The translations under genes and the position numbers were made by a program. From Pseudorhodobacter antarcticus (lineage in GTDB: Bacteria > Pseudomonadota > Alphaproteobacteria > Rhodobacterales > Rhodobacteraceae), in contig CAMAQR010000021.1 in the NCBI GenBank assembly GCA_945860375.1, positions 1 through 63,631 of the forward strand: a stretch of 63,631 nucleotides of DNA. The letters run 5' to 3'. Of the stretch, positions 8,013 to 17,252 are shown one piece after another; position 1 is the stretch's first letter; every line of letters starts with the position of its first letter. The notes below the pieces were generated by a model. That model saw nothing but the letters and a program-made list of their open reading frames with translations, made no database searches and was not told where the DNA came from.

Positions 8013-9043
8013 GCCAGCACTTCCGCCAGCGGCAGGCGGTCGCGCTTGCGGGTCATCTCGTACAGACCCAGCGTGGTCCAGCCGGCCAGATTGACCTCGG
8101 ATTCAGACTTGAAAGCGGCGCGGATGACCTGATCCAGGATCGCACGCTCTTTCTTTGGCATCGGCGCGAAGTCGATCACCACCTGACCGCCCAATCCCCG
8201 CAGCCGCAGTTGGCGCGGCAGTTCGCGCGACGCGGCGATGTTGATCTTGAGCGCGGCGGCGGGTGAAGTGTCATTGCCGGTGTTCACATCCACCGCCAGC
8301 AGCGCGCGGGTGGGTTCGATCATCATATGGCCTTCGCCAAGCCAGACCCGGGGCGACAGCAGAGCGTCGATCATCTCCAGCACGTTGTGATCGGCAAAAC
8401 CGCCCTCGATCACCTGATCGGGTTCAGGATCGGCCCAGTCGCGCCAAGCGGTTTCATGTGCGCCAGCGCCTTCGACCAGCAGTTCGGGATCGCCCGCCAG
8501 ATCGGCCAGAACCGCCTGCGCCAGATCGCGCATCGCGTTGATATCGTCAGCGATTTCGTCGTCATTGGCATGCACACAGGCCGACCGCAGGATCAGGCCC
8601 AGCGACTCGTCCGCCCCCGCCATCGCGGCGGCGGCCACAGCCTCCAGTTCCGCCCGCACATCTTCATCCTTGATGCGACGTGAGATATTCAGGCCCGGCG
8701 CGCCCGGCGTCACGATGGCAAAGCGCGACTTGAACAGCAGGCGCGTGGTGACGGGATAGGCCTTGCCCGCCTCGGCTGGCCCGGTGATCTGCACCAGCAG
8801 GCGTTGGCCGGGCGCGATGCCCGCGGTCTGGCGCAAGAAGCCCGACCCTTCCGGCAGTTTTACGAACAGCCCGCCTTGGCCCTTCATCGGCCGATCTGCC
8901 ACCGCGCGATAGATCGCACCGGGCAGAGGAGCGTCGGTCGCGGGATCAATCGCCAGATCCTCCAGCCGTCCATCGACCAGAAGGGCGGCGGCGGGGCGAT
9001 CTTTGATCGTATCAAGCAAAACAAGGCGGCTGGTGGGGATCAT
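8009..9043 (-). CDS. rng: Ribonuclease E/G family protein (short form)
   Basis: Endoribonuclease for RNA processing, 344 residues from the ATG at 9043, which overlaps the maf stop as ATGA. The N-terminal ~90 residues form an S1-like region ([17 protein letters not shown]). The metal-binding catalytic Asp residues are seen as D252 in AVDVNTGND and D291 in VVIDF, as in the RNase E DNase-I-like subdomain. The protein ends soon after, at [18 protein letters not shown], so it lacks the CPxC zinc-link and the dimerisation part of longer RNase G (about 490 residues). A zinc protein, YacG, is encoded immediately next to it. Confidence 0.88.
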   Translation of the reverse strand: MIPTSRLVLLDTIKDRPAAALLVDGRLEDLAIDPATDAPLPGAIYRAVADRPMKGQGGLFVKLPEGSGFLRQTAGIAPGQRLLVQITGPAEAGKAYPVTTRLLFKSRFAIVTPGAPGLNISRRIKDEDVRAELEAVAAAAMAGADESLGLILRSACVHANDDEIADDINAMRDLAQAVLADLAGDPELLVEGAGAHETAWRDWADPEPDQVIEGGFADHNVLEMIDALLSPRVWLGEGHMMIEPTRALLAVDVNTGNDTSPAAALKINIAASRELPRQLRLRGLGGQVVIDFAPMPKKERAILDQVIRAAFKSESEVNLAGWTTLGLYEMTRKRDRLPLAEVLA

Positions 9044-9615
9044 AAGTGGCTCCAGACGGGAAGGCCAGCGGCGGCCAGCAAAGCGGCGGTTTCGGCCAAG
9101 GGCAGGCCAACGATGCCGGTGAAGGACCCGGAAATCCATGGAATGAAAGCCCCGGCGGCACCTTGGATGGCATAGCCTCCGGCCTTGCCTTGCCATTCCA
9201 TCGACGCGAGGTAGGCGTTCAATTCGATGTCTGACAGGCGCTTCATCTTCACCGCCGACACGCTTTCGCGGGTCCAGATGCGGTCGCCTCGGCGCACCGC
9301 GACGGCGGTGATCACCTGATGGCGGCGACCGCCCAGATCAGTCAGGAACTGCGCGGCCTCACCTGCGTCACGCGGCTTGCCAAGGATGCGGCGGCCAAGG
9401 GCGACGGTGGTATCGGCACATAGCACGATATCATCGGGGTCGGCCTGCACGGCCAGCACCTTTTCGCGCGCCAAACGCGCACAATAGGGGCGCGGCAGTT
9501 CAGCCTTCTTGGGGTCTTCGTCAATGTCGGGGGGCAGAATGGCGTCAGGCACCAGCCCAAGTTGCGCCAGAAGTTCCTTCCGGCGCGGACTGCCTGATCC
9601 GAGGATAAAGCGCAT
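9040..9615 (-). CDS. maf: Maf family nucleoside triphosphate pyrophosphatase
   Basis: House-cleaning pyrophosphatase of 191 residues that hydrolyses non-canonical or selected dNTP/UTP. The N-terminal [11 protein letters not shown] is the Maf phosphate-binding motif (SxSPRR). CADTTVALG supplies the catalytic Asp, and [10 protein letters not shown] is the conserved C-terminal loop. It starts 5 bp after the infA stop and overlaps rng by four bases, so infA-maf-rng-yacG form one translationally coupled set. Confidence 0.95.
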   Translation of the reverse strand: MRFILGSGSPRRKELLAQLGLVPDAILPPDIDEDPKKAELPRPYCARLAREKVLAVQADPDDIVLCADTTVALGRRILGKPRDAGEAAQFLTDLGGRRHQVITAVAVRRGDRIWTRESVSAVKMKRLSDIELNAYLASMEWQGKAGGYAIQGAAGAFIPWISGSFTGIVGLPLAETAALLAAAGLPVWSHL

Positions 9616-9620
9616 GGGGC

Positions 9621-9839
9621 TTACTTGAAGCGGTAGTTGATGCGGCCCTTGGACAAATCGTAGGGGGTCATTTCCACCTGCACCTTGTCGCCTGCCAAGA
9701 CGCGGATGCGGTTCTTGCGCATCTTGCCTGCCATCACCGCAATCAATTCATGGCCGTTGTCGAGTTCAACCTTGAAAGTCGCGTTGGGCAAGAGTTCCTT
9801 CACGACACCGGGGAATTCGAGGATATCTTCCTTGGCCAT
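9621..9839 (-). CDS. infA: Translation initiation factor IF-1
   Basis: A 72-residue OB-fold protein that binds the 30S A site during initiation. The sequence [19 protein letters not shown], then [20 protein letters not shown] and [18 protein letters not shown], matches the family from end to end at the usual length. GGAGAG lies just upstream of the ATG. It is the first gene of the infA-maf-rng-yacG run. Confidence 0.98.
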   Translation of the reverse strand: MAKEDILEFPGVVKELLPNATFKVELDNGHELIAVMAGKMRKNRIRVLAGDKVQVEMTPYDLSKGRINYRFK

Positions 9840-9924
9840 GGTCTCTCCAATAGGATTTGGCCCGCGGAAACCGCAGGCGTGGCGGCGATATGCGCCGATT
9901 GCGGGCGGTTTTCAAGCGGAAAGT

Positions 9925-10515
9925 TCAGGCTTTTCCCAGCCAAAATTGCAGTGGTTTCAGGGTTTCGGCGCTGTCGCCCACGTCTTTCCAAGCGAATTCA
10001 GCCAGCACGCCGGGCAGGGGGGCATAGCCGCGACCCTGCCAGAAGGCGTCATTGGTGCGGGCGGTTTCGGGGCGCTGGGGGTGCTCTGCCGGGCGCGTGA
10101 CAGAGCAAAAGGCGATGTGGCTGCGGCCCAGTTTGCGGGCATGGGCCTCGCGCAGGTCGAAAAAACGGTGGCCGATGCCTTGACCGCGATACGGCGGCAG
10201 CAGCACGGATTCAGCGCCGTAAAGGATGGTTTTCACCGGCAGGCCGATCTTGCGCAGAGGGTCCGAGAAAGCGTCGGCGTGATCCTCCATCAAGGTGGAG
10301 GTCGAGGCCCCGACCAGACGCGGGCCATCGAAGGCACCGACCAGCAAAGCGCCGGGGTTGTCGCGGTAGGTCTTGAGATACTCACGTTCGTAGTCAAGGC
10401 TGCCGTCATAGAGATAGGGCCAGTCACGAAACACGGCGATGCGCAGGGCGGCAACGTCGTCGAGGGCGGCCTCCAGATCTGGGCCTTGCAGCGCGCGGAC
10501 CTCTATTTCGGTCAT
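9925..10515 (-). CDS. GNAT family N-acetyltransferase
   Basis: A predicted acetyl-CoA-dependent N-acetyltransferase of 196 residues. The acetyl-CoA pyrophosphate loop is visible as LPPYRGQGIGHRFFDLREAH (residues about 105-124). ALLVGAFDGPRLVGAST forms the preceding beta strands. A Trp-rich C-terminus (AFWQGRGYAPL) is typical of the fold. The substrate cannot be told. The ATG overlaps the end of the upstream NTF2-like gene by four bases, so the two are co-translated. Confidence 0.85.
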   Translation of the reverse strand: MTEIEVRALQGPDLEAALDDVAALRIAVFRDWPYLYDGSLDYEREYLKTYRDNPGALLVGAFDGPRLVGASTSTLMEDHADAFSDPLRKIGLPVKTILYGAESVLLPPYRGQGIGHRFFDLREAHARKLGRSHIAFCSVTRPAEHPQRPETARTNDAFWQGRGYAPLPGVLAEFAWKDVGDSAETLKPLQFWLGKA

Positions 10516-10910
10516 GTCGAAACCTGAGCGATCCAGTCGTTCAGATTGTAAAAGGTGGTGATGCGGGAAATCTGGCCGTCTTTCAGATCGAAGAATGATC
10601 CGGCGGGCAGGATGTAGGTTTGGCCGTGGGCGACGGGCAGGCCGGGGTCGGTTTTCAGATACTGGCCGTGGACCACGAATTCGGCAGCGGCGCGGGTGGC
10701 GTCATGGTTGGTGAACAGCTGGATGTCGTGCAACTGCTCACGGTAGGACACCCCCATATGGGCGCAGAATTCGGCGAACTTGGCGCGGCCCCGGCGGATG
10801 CCTCCTTCGTTGACGCGGTGCTCGACATCATCGGTCACGCAGGCCAGCATTCCGGCGGCGTCGCCTGCATTGAAGGCGGCGTAATAGGCGGTCAGGGTGG
10901 GGTGGGTCAT
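10512..10910 (-). CDS. NTF2-like / SnoaL-type protein
   Basis: A 132-residue alpha+beta cone-fold protein. It opens LTAYYAAFNAGDAAGMLACVTDDVEHRVNEG and ends with the strand pattern ISRITTFYNLNDWIAQV, as in polyketide-cyclase/ketosteroid-isomerase-like families. No catalytic role can be assigned from the sequence. The stop overlaps the start of the GNAT gene (ATGA). The two genes look like an insertion into an otherwise conserved hisD-to-yacG run. Confidence 0.75.
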   Translation of the reverse strand: MTHPTLTAYYAAFNAGDAAGMLACVTDDVEHRVNEGGIRRGRAKFAEFCAHMGVSYREQLHDIQLFTNHDATRAAAEFVVHGQYLKTDPGLPVAHGQTYILPAGSFFDLKDGQISRITTFYNLNDWIAQVST

Positions 10911-11025
10911 CGGTGCCTCGGCTGCGGTCCCGGATCGGGACTTTTTAAAATCTAAATGATTTCAATGGCTTGATATGTCCATCTTAACCAAATCTTCACA
11001 CTTGTCGCAGATATCGCGCCGATTG

Positions 11026-11265
11026 TCAGCACAGACTTGTCGCGCGAACCAAGCCAATGGCACAAAGCCGCACCGTCCAGATCGGGGGGCGCAGCGGCAG
11101 GCAGGTGCTGCCGTCGTTTTCGATCAGCCGATTGTCAGCCAGCAAAGGATCACCGTCAAACGTGGTCGAGATGTAAACGGCTTCGAACCCCACATCACAG
11201 AGGCTGAAGCCGACCATCAGCGCCGCAAAACCGTGGACGTGGTCATAAAGGAAAAAGCCCGTCAA
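11026..11265 (-). CDS. Possible small membrane protein or remnant
   Basis: A 79-codon frame with coding-like G+C at third positions. It would start at TTG; an in-frame stop lies 13 codons upstream, after GLLGKDVT. The first half is hydrophobic (TGFFLYDHVHGFAALMVGFS), the rest is polar with LLADNRLIENDG, and the end is again hydrophobic. The lack of a good start and the similar codon use upstream of the stop suggest a decayed gene. I do not recognise the family. Confidence 0.35.
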   Translation of the reverse strand: MTGFFLYDHVHGFAALMVGFSLCDVGFEAVYISTTFDGDPLLADNRLIENDGSTCLPLRPPIWTVRLCAIGLVRATSLC

Positions 11266-11363
11266 AATGCCAACGGGAACGGCCCTAACAGCGTTTTATG
11301 TCACATCCTTGCCAAGCAAGCCGGCGGCCCGATCCGGAAGAGATTGCGCGGCTGCGCCAGAAT

Positions 11364-11816
11364 TCAAGCGGCGCTTGCGGGACCAAAGCGGTCCAACATC
11401 CGGGTTTTGATCTGATCCCGCGCCTGACGGTAGGCGGCCAGTTTCGCCTCGCGCCCCTCACCAATCGCGGTGGGGTCGATGATTTGCCAGTATTCGATGT
11501 CCAGATGGTAAGACTTGGTCAAATCCAGCGCCGCGTGTTTGCTGGCGGGGGACAGCGCCACGATCAGATCAAACTGGCCCAGATCATCGCCCATGTTCTG
11601 CATTTCTTCAAACGAGCGTGACCGGTGGCGTGACAGTTCGATCCCCAGTTCGGCACAGACGGCGATGGAAAACCCGTCCACCTCCATATCATTCCTGACC
11701 CCAGCCGACTGCACATAGGCGCGCTGGCCGTAAAGTTTCTTCATCAGCGCCTCGGCCATCGGCGAACGGACGGCGTTGTGGTCACAGCAGAACAGTACGG
11801 CTTGCGGAAATGCCAT
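11364..11816 (-). CDS. Low-molecular-weight phosphatase / ArsC-type protein
   Basis: A 150-residue protein of the LMW protein-tyrosine-phosphatase fold. The P-loop CxxxxxR is seen as C11-DHNAV-R17-S. The general-acid loop is IIDPTAIGEG near residue 113. The family includes protein phosphatases and thioredoxin-type arsenate reductases. The extra Cys pair expected of ArsC is not obvious, so a phosphatase is likelier. It starts 2 bp after the UPF0262 stop and belongs to the hisD-UPF0262 run. Confidence 0.85.
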   Translation of the reverse strand: MAFPQAVLFCCDHNAVRSPMAEALMKKLYGQRAYVQSAGVRNDMEVDGFSIAVCAELGIELSRHRSRSFEEMQNMGDDLGQFDLIVALSPASKHAALDLTKSYHLDIEYWQIIDPTAIGEGREAKLAAYRQARDQIKTRMLDRFGPASAA

Positions 11817-11818
11817 CG

Positions 11819-12298
11819 TCAGCCCCAGTGCAGGACGCAGATCAGGGTGAACAGGCGGCGGGCGGTGTTAATATCAACCACAGCCTTGCCGTTCAGACGG
11901 TCTTGCAGCACCGACGCGCCCTCGTTGTGGATGCCGCGCCTTGCCATGTCGATGGCCTCGATCTGGCTGGGGGGCAGACGTTTGACGGCCTCGAAATAGC
12001 TTTCGCAAATCTGGAAGTAATCCTTGACCACTTGACGGAACGGACCCAAGGACAGGTGAAATTCGCCAACCTTGTCAGTGGCCTCGGTGGTGATATCAAA
12101 CACCAGCCGCCCCTCGCGGATGGCCAGACCCAGCCGGTAGGGGCCGGGCACGGCGGCGCGGTCTTCACGCAGCGGCAGGGCAAAAGAGTTCTCCTCCAGC
12201 AGATCAAAGATCGCGACTTTGCGTTCCTGCTCGATTTCGGCGGTGGGTCGGGCCAGCCCGCGTTCGTCAATGTCGATGGCGCAGATGCGGTTGCTCAT
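11819..12298 (-). CDS. UPF0262 family protein
   Basis: A 159-residue conserved alphaproteobacterial protein of unknown function. It opens MSNRICAIDIDERGL and contains FALPLREDRAAVPGPYRLGL and a C-terminal RRGIHNEGASVLQDRL block that I recall as the family signature. No membrane segment or known catalytic motif is present. The ATG overlaps the hisD stop (ATGA). It is usually found right after hisD, as here. Confidence 0.85.
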   Translation of the reverse strand: MSNRICAIDIDERGLARPTAEIEQERKVAIFDLLEENSFALPLREDRAAVPGPYRLGLAIREGRLVFDITTEATDKVGEFHLSLGPFRQVVKDYFQICESYFEAVKRLPPSQIEAIDMARRGIHNEGASVLQDRLNGKAVVDINTARRLFTLICVLHWG

Positions 12299-13605
12299 GT
12301 GGCCCCCCGGTTCAGACGGTCCAGCCGTGCGCGCACCGAAAGCCCGTGCGCCTGCAGGCTTTCCGAGATCGCAAGGCGTTCGGCAGCGGGGCCGATCAGG
12401 CGCAAGGCCTCGGGCGTCATGCGGGCCAAGGTCGTCCGTTTTACAAAATCCATCACACTCAATCCACTGGAAAACCGCGCTGACCGGGCGGTGGGCAGCA
12501 CATGGTTCGGCCCGCCAACGTAATCGCCGATGGCTTCCGGTGTCCATGCCCCAAGGAATATCGCCCCGGCATGGGTGATTTGCAATGACAGTGCCTCGGG
12601 GTCAGCGGTGCAAAGCTCCAGATGCTCGGGGGCCATGCGGTTGGAAAGCGCCGCCGCCTCGGACAGATCGCGGGTCACGATCACGGCGCCATTGTCGCGC
12701 CAAGAGGCACCGGCAATCACGCGCCGCTCCAGTGTTTCCAGCCGCTTTTCAACGGCTTGCGTCACCGCGCGGGCAAAGCCCGCATCATCGGTGATCAGAA
12801 TGGATTGCGCCGAGGCGTCGTGTTCGGCCTGCGACAGCAGGTCCAGCGCAATCCAGTCGGGATCATTGTCGCGGTCGGCAATCACCAGAATCTCGGAGGG
12901 CCCCGCAATCATGTCGATGCCCACGCGGCCAAACACCCGGCGCTTGGCCGCTGCCACATAGGCATTGCCCGGACCGGTGATCTTGTCGACTGCGGCCACG
13001 GTCTGGGTGCCATAGGCCAAAGCCGCCACCGCCTGCGCGCCGCCAATGCGGTAAATGGTGTCCACGCCCGCAATCCGCGCCGCCAACAGCACCAAGGGAT
13101 TGACCAAACCGCCGGGTGTGGGGCAGGTGATGACCAGACGCTGCACCCCTGCCACCTTGGCCGGAATGGCGTTCATCAACACCGATGACGGATAGGTGGC
13201 CGTGCCCCCCGGCACATAAAGCCCCGCCGCGGAGACCGGCGTCCAGCGCCAGCCCAAACTGGCCCCGGCCGCATCCGTCCACATCTCATCATGGGGCATC
13301 TGGCGCGCATGATAGACGCGGATACGCTCTGCTGCCAGTTCCAGCGCCGCACGGTCTGCGGGTGATACTTTGGCGCATTCGGCCTCGATCTCGGCCGCCG
13401 AAAAGGCCATGGTTGCAGGGGTCAGGTCCAGCCGGTCAAAGCGCGCCGTCAGTTCCAGCACCGCCGTATCGCCGCGCGCCCGCACATCGGCGATGATGGC
13501 GGAAACGGCAAGGTCCACATCCTCGGCCTCCTCCCGTTTCATCCTCAAAAGCGCGGCAAAGCCGGCCTCGAAATCGGCGTCGGTGGTGGAAAGAAAGGTG
13601 GGCAT
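12295..13605 (-). CDS. hisD: Histidinol dehydrogenase
   Basis: Catalyses the last two steps of histidine synthesis, L-histidinol to L-histidine with two NAD+. The 436 residues match the family length. Conserved stretches include TGPGNAYVAAAKR, IAGPSEILVIAD, SQAEHDASAQSILI (zinc ligands Gln and His) and the late MAPEHLEL and GGPNHVLPT blocks. The start at 13605 has GGAGG seven bases upstream; the longer frame to 13698 is not needed. It heads the hisD-UPF0262-LMW phosphatase run. Confidence 0.97.
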   Translation of the reverse strand: MPTFLSTTDADFEAGFAALLRMKREEAEDVDLAVSAIIADVRARGDTAVLELTARFDRLDLTPATMAFSAAEIEAECAKVSPADRAALELAAERIRVYHARQMPHDEMWTDAAGASLGWRWTPVSAAGLYVPGGTATYPSSVLMNAIPAKVAGVQRLVITCPTPGGLVNPLVLLAARIAGVDTIYRIGGAQAVAALAYGTQTVAAVDKITGPGNAYVAAAKRRVFGRVGIDMIAGPSEILVIADRDNDPDWIALDLLSQAEHDASAQSILITDDAGFARAVTQAVEKRLETLERRVIAGASWRDNGAVIVTRDLSEAAALSNRMAPEHLELCTADPEALSLQITHAGAIFLGAWTPEAIGDYVGGPNHVLPTARSARFSSGLSVMDFVKRTTLARMTPEALRLIGPAAERLAISESLQAHGLSVRARLDRLNRGAT

Positions 13606-13693
13606 AGGGGCCTCCAGCTTGCTGCGCCTGCATAACGGTTGACATCGCGCGCCGCAACACAAAGGGGCGGGGCTGCGCCGTCCAATCCCCGAT

Positions 13694-13724
13694 TTCATCT
13701 GTCCTTAAATATCCCCCGCGCGGA
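13694..13724 (-). repeat. Dispersed GATATTTG element, partial copy A
   Basis: Read on the minus strand this gives CCGCGCGGGGGATATTTAAG followed by GACAGATGAA. It is the right half of the composite element seen at 51784-51890, 54747-54889, 57449-57556 and 61691-61727. It lies in the 173-bp spacer between hisD and the GlxA-type gene, which holds nothing else recognisable. Confidence 0.65.
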
Positions 13725-13778
13725 GCGCATCCGCGCGTCAGCGCTCAGGGAATCCTGCGGCGCAGCCGCGCAATCGGA

Positions 13779-14831
13779 TCACCCGCCGAAATGCGAGAAC
13801 CGGTAAGGCGAAGTGCCGTATTTTTTGCGGAAGGATTTTGAGAAATGCGAGGTGCTGGCATAGCCGCAGGCCACGGCGACCTCGGTCACTTTCAAATCGG
13901 TTTCGGCCAGCAAAGACCGCCCGCGCGCCAGCCGCAAATCGTTCATGTAGCGCACCGGCGTTATGTTCAGATAGCGGCTGAACAGCCGTTCGATCTGGCG
14001 GCGCGACAGCGCCAGATGCGCCGCGCAAGCGTCAAGATCGAATTCTTCTTCAATATGCGCCTCCAGATAGACCGCCGCTTGGAGCAGTTTGTCGTGGCGC
14101 GTGCCAAGACGCGCGGCCAAAGACGTGGTTTGCAGATCATCCTCGTGGCGGCGTTGGGTCAACAGGCACATGTTCATCACCTCTTGGCCCAAGGCGGGGC
14201 CAAAGCGGTCGTTGATCAGCTTCAGCATCAGATCGGCGGCGGCCACGCCCCCCGCGCAGGTCATCACCCGGTCGTCGATGCAAAACACCTGCCGGGCGGG
14301 GGGCAGATCGGGGTGGTTTTCGGCAAAGGCGTCGATGTTGTCCCAATGCATGGTAAAGCGGTGGCCCTTGAGTATCCCCGCCTGCGCCAGCGCATAGGCG
14401 CCGGTGCAAAGCCCGCCCACCACGCGCCCGCGTCGCCACAGCGACCGCAGCCAATCCCCAAGCGCGATGCTGGCCTTGCCTTCGGGTTCCACCCCCGAAC
14501 AGACCAGTACGATCCCCGCCGGTTTGGCCTCGGGCCAAGCCCCGTTGACCATGACCGGCACGCCGTTGGAACAGGCCACCGGCCCGCCATCATCCGACAG
14601 CACCTGCCAGCGGAACAGCACCTGCTGCGTCAACTGGTTGGCCATCCGCAAAGGTTCAATGGCAGAAGAAAACGCCAGCATGGTGAATTTGGGCAGTAGC
14701 ACAAAGGCCACGTCCAGCGGCTCTGGCATCCCCGGCAGAGTGACATGGGCCGAGCCTTTGGCCACGTATTTCTGCGCGTCTGACGGCCCGGCCCCGATTG
14801 GTGTCGCGTCGGGCAGGGGGCCGGTTGGCAT
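13779..14831 (-). CDS. GlxA family transcriptional regulator (DJ-1/PfpI plus AraC)
   Basis: A 350-residue regulator with two parts. Residues about 38-205 are a DJ-1/PfpI-like sensory domain with the conserved elbow Cys in GGLCTGAYALA (C142). Residues about 245-345 are an AraC/XylS double helix-turn-helix (LSRRQIERLFSRYL and VTEVAVACGYASTSHFSKSF). Related proteins control carnitine, choline/betaine or arginine use in Proteobacteria; the inducer here is unknown. The start codon overlaps the metG stop by one base. A later in-frame Met at residue 35 is an alternative start. Confidence 0.88.
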   Translation of the reverse strand: MPTGPLPDATPIGAGPSDAQKYVAKGSAHVTLPGMPEPLDVAFVLLPKFTMLAFSSAIEPLRMANQLTQQVLFRWQVLSDDGGPVACSNGVPVMVNGAWPEAKPAGIVLVCSGVEPEGKASIALGDWLRSLWRRGRVVGGLCTGAYALAQAGILKGHRFTMHWDNIDAFAENHPDLPPARQVFCIDDRVMTCAGGVAAADLMLKLINDRFGPALGQEVMNMCLLTQRRHEDDLQTTSLAARLGTRHDKLLQAAVYLEAHIEEEFDLDACAAHLALSRRQIERLFSRYLNITPVRYMNDLRLARGRSLLAETDLKVTEVAVACGYASTSHFSKSFRKKYGTSPYRFSHFGG

Positions 14832-16549
14832 CAGGTCCGCACCCCGGCGAATTTCTGCTGCCAGTCGGCGCGTTCTTCATCGGTGATTTTGCGGAACAGG
14901 TTTTCCGGCACGGCAAAGGCATGGCCCGCAGGCAGCGTGCGCATGGCGTCCGAGATGCTGTCGGGCCAGGTCCAATCCTCCGATCCCATCGCCGCCATCA
15001 TCGCCGCCGCCGCGTCCGGGATGAAGGGGCGCGACAGGATCGCGTAGACGCGGATCAGGTTCAGCGCGAGACGGATCATGGCCTGTGCGCGGTCGGGGTC
15101 GGTTTTGACCACGGTCCAGGGTGCTGCGGCCTGCAGATATTCGTTACCGATCACCCAGATCGCGCGCAATTCGTTGGCGGCCTTGCGCACCTCCATCGTC
15201 TCCATCAGGGCCGCGTAGTCCTTGATGCGTGCGCCCAGATCGGCGATCAGGGCGGTTTCGGCATGGTCAAACGTGCCGCCCGCAGGCACCGTCAGCCCGA
15301 ATTTGGCATTGGCGAATTTGGTGACGCGGCTGACAAGGTTGCCCAGCACATCGGCCAGATCCTTGTTCACCGAGGTCTGGAAATTCTCCCAGGTGAATTC
15401 GGCATCCGACGATTCCGGGGCGTGGGACAGCAGCCACCAGCGCCAGTAATCCGACGGCAGGATCGACAAAGCCTGATCCATGAACACCCCGCGCCCGCGC
15501 GAGGTGCTGAACTGACCGCCGTCATAATTCAGGTAGTTGAACGATTTCAGGTAATCGACCAGCTTCCAAGGCTCTCCCGATCCCACAAGGGTGGCGGGGA
15601 AAGACAGGGTGTGGAAAGGCACGTTGTCCTTGCCCATGAACTGATAATAGGTGACGTCGGCGGCCCCCTTGTCGGTGCGCCACCAGCGTTCCCATGCGGC
15701 ATCAGGCAGACCCTGCGCGTCGGCCCATTCGGCGGTGCAGGCGATGTATTCGATGGGGGCGTCGAACCAGACGTAGAACACCTTGCCCTCCATCCCCGGC
15801 CAAGGCTGATCGCCCTTTTTCACCGGTATGCCCCAGTGCAGATCGCGGGTGATGCCCCGGTCTTGCAAGCCGTCGCCGTCGTTCAGCCATTTCTTGGCGA
15901 TGGAAGTGGTCAGGATCGGCCAGTCGGTCTTGCTGTCGATCCACGACTCCAGCTTGTCGCGCAAGGACCGCTGCATCAGGTAGAGATGCTTGGTTTCGCG
16001 CTGCTCAAGGTTTTTCGACCCCGAAATCGTCGAATGCGGGTCGATCAGGTCGGTCGGGTCCAACTGTTTGGTGCAATTGTCACATTGGTCGCCGCGTGCC
16101 GAGGTGAAGCCGCAGTTGGGGCAGGTGCCTTCAATGTAGCGGTCGGGCAGAAAGCGGTTGTCGTCGATGGAAAAGATCATCTTTTCCGTGACTTCACGGA
16201 TCAGACCGGCCTCGTCCAGCTTGCCCGCAAAATGCTGGGTCAGCCGGTGGTTGCGCGGGCTGGAAGAGCGCCCGAAATGGTCAAACGACAGCCGGAAACC
16301 GCGTGCGATTTCGGCCTGCACATCGTGCATTTCGGCGCAATATTCGGCCACTGGCTTGCCTGCTTTGGCGGCGGCGAGTTCGGCGGGCGTGCCATGCTCA
16401 TCAGTGGCACAGATGAACATCACCTCGTGGCCGCGCCCGCGCATGTAGCGCGCGAACAGATCGGCGGGCAGTTGGCTGCCCACAAGGTTGCCCAAGTGCT
16501 TGATCCCGTTGATATAGGGGATCGCGGAAGTGATCAGAATCCGTGCCAT
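14831..16549 (-). CDS. metG: Methionine-tRNA ligase
   Basis: Charges tRNA-Met in the cytoplasm. The 572-residue class I synthetase carries the HIGH region as [14 protein letters not shown], a zinc knuckle [17 protein letters not shown] near residues 145-161, and the KMSKS-type loop as [11 protein letters not shown]. The C-terminal helical anticodon-binding domain is present, but the extra tRNA-binding domain of longer forms is not. The neighbours are not functionally linked. Confidence 0.97.
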   Translation of the reverse strand: MARILITSAIPYINGIKHLGNLVGSQLPADLFARYMRGRGHEVMFICATDEHGTPAELAAAKAGKPVAEYCAEMHDVQAEIARGFRLSFDHFGRSSSPRNHRLTQHFAGKLDEAGLIREVTEKMIFSIDDNRFLPDRYIEGTCPNCGFTSARGDQCDNCTKQLDPTDLIDPHSTISGSKNLEQRETKHLYLMQRSLRDKLESWIDSKTDWPILTTSIAKKWLNDGDGLQDRGITRDLHWGIPVKKGDQPWPGMEGKVFYVWFDAPIEYIACTAEWADAQGLPDAAWERWWRTDKGAADVTYYQFMGKDNVPFHTLSFPATLVGSGEPWKLVDYLKSFNYLNYDGGQFSTSRGRGVFMDQALSILPSDYWRWWLLSHAPESSDAEFTWENFQTSVNKDLADVLGNLVSRVTKFANAKFGLTVPAGGTFDHAETALIADLGARIKDYAALMETMEVRKAANELRAIWVIGNEYLQAAAPWTVVKTDPDRAQAMIRLALNLIRVYAILSRPFIPDAAAAMMAAMGSEDWTWPDSISDAMRTLPAGHAFAVPENLFRKITDEERADWQQKFAGVRT

Positions 16550-16626
16550 GTGTGTGCCTTTTGTCCCGGTCAGCGCTGTTTAACGCGGGCCGGGGTGAAG
16601 GGCCAGTGCTTTGGCAGCATTGCAGG

Positions 16627-17105
16627 CTATTGCGTGCTATAGCCGCCATCGTCAGGGTGAGACCTGCCCGAGATGAAGCGGCCTTTTCGGACGACAGGCA
16701 CAGTACAAGATTGGCCAGTTTGGTCGCTGTGGTCAGCCCCAGCAGCGCCTGTTTGGCCGCGCCATCGGCCGAGGATTGCGCAAACCCGACCGAGCCAAGG
16801 ATCGCTGCCATATTTGCAATGGCCCCGCCGCCTGCCTTCCACAGATCGGGAATGGCGCGGCAGATGCCGGAAAATGCGCCGTTCAGGTCGACCTTGATCA
16901 CCTTTCGCCAGCCGCTCTGCGGGTGTTTTCCCGCCGATGCCTGCGTTGTTGACCCGCAATGGCAGCGCGCCACCCATTTTCATCGGCCCGCGCCACGATC
17001 ACCTGCGCCCCGGTGGCGGCAAGCCCGATGGCGACGGTCTTGCCGATGCCCAATCCCGCGCCGGTGGCACTGCCGGTCTGGTCGTTGCATTTGATCTGCA
17101 GGGGG
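16627..17105 (-). pseudogene. Broken short-chain dehydrogenase (SDR) gene
   Basis: Pieces of an SDR are readable in more than one minus-strand frame. The cofactor motif ATGAGLGIGKTVAIGLAATG is in one frame near 17060; NNAGIGGKTP is near 16940. The middle part VDLNGAFSGICRAIPDLWKA with GAIANMAAILGSVG is in a different frame, and the C-terminal NLVLCLSSEKA is near 16690. The catalytic YxxxK region is degraded to DGAAKQALLGLT, and material between it and the C-terminus is missing. At least two frameshifts and a deletion make this a pseudogene. Confidence 0.75.
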
Positions 17106-17252
17106 GCGGCCTTTTTGGCCGGTGTCCGGTTTGGGGCTACCCAAAGGGGCGTCTTGATCTGGGATATTGAATTCAGGACTGGGCAGAAACTGGCGGTCGG
17201 GGCTTTTCATGGCTGGTCATGGCGCATAGCTTGGCGAAAACAGGAGAGCGCG

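Noticed and set aside
14798..16642. Long plus-strand open frame (614 codons) opposite metG
   Set aside because: It is antisense to a clear methionyl-tRNA synthetase and comes from high-GC codon bias; no signal, motif or ribosome site supports it.
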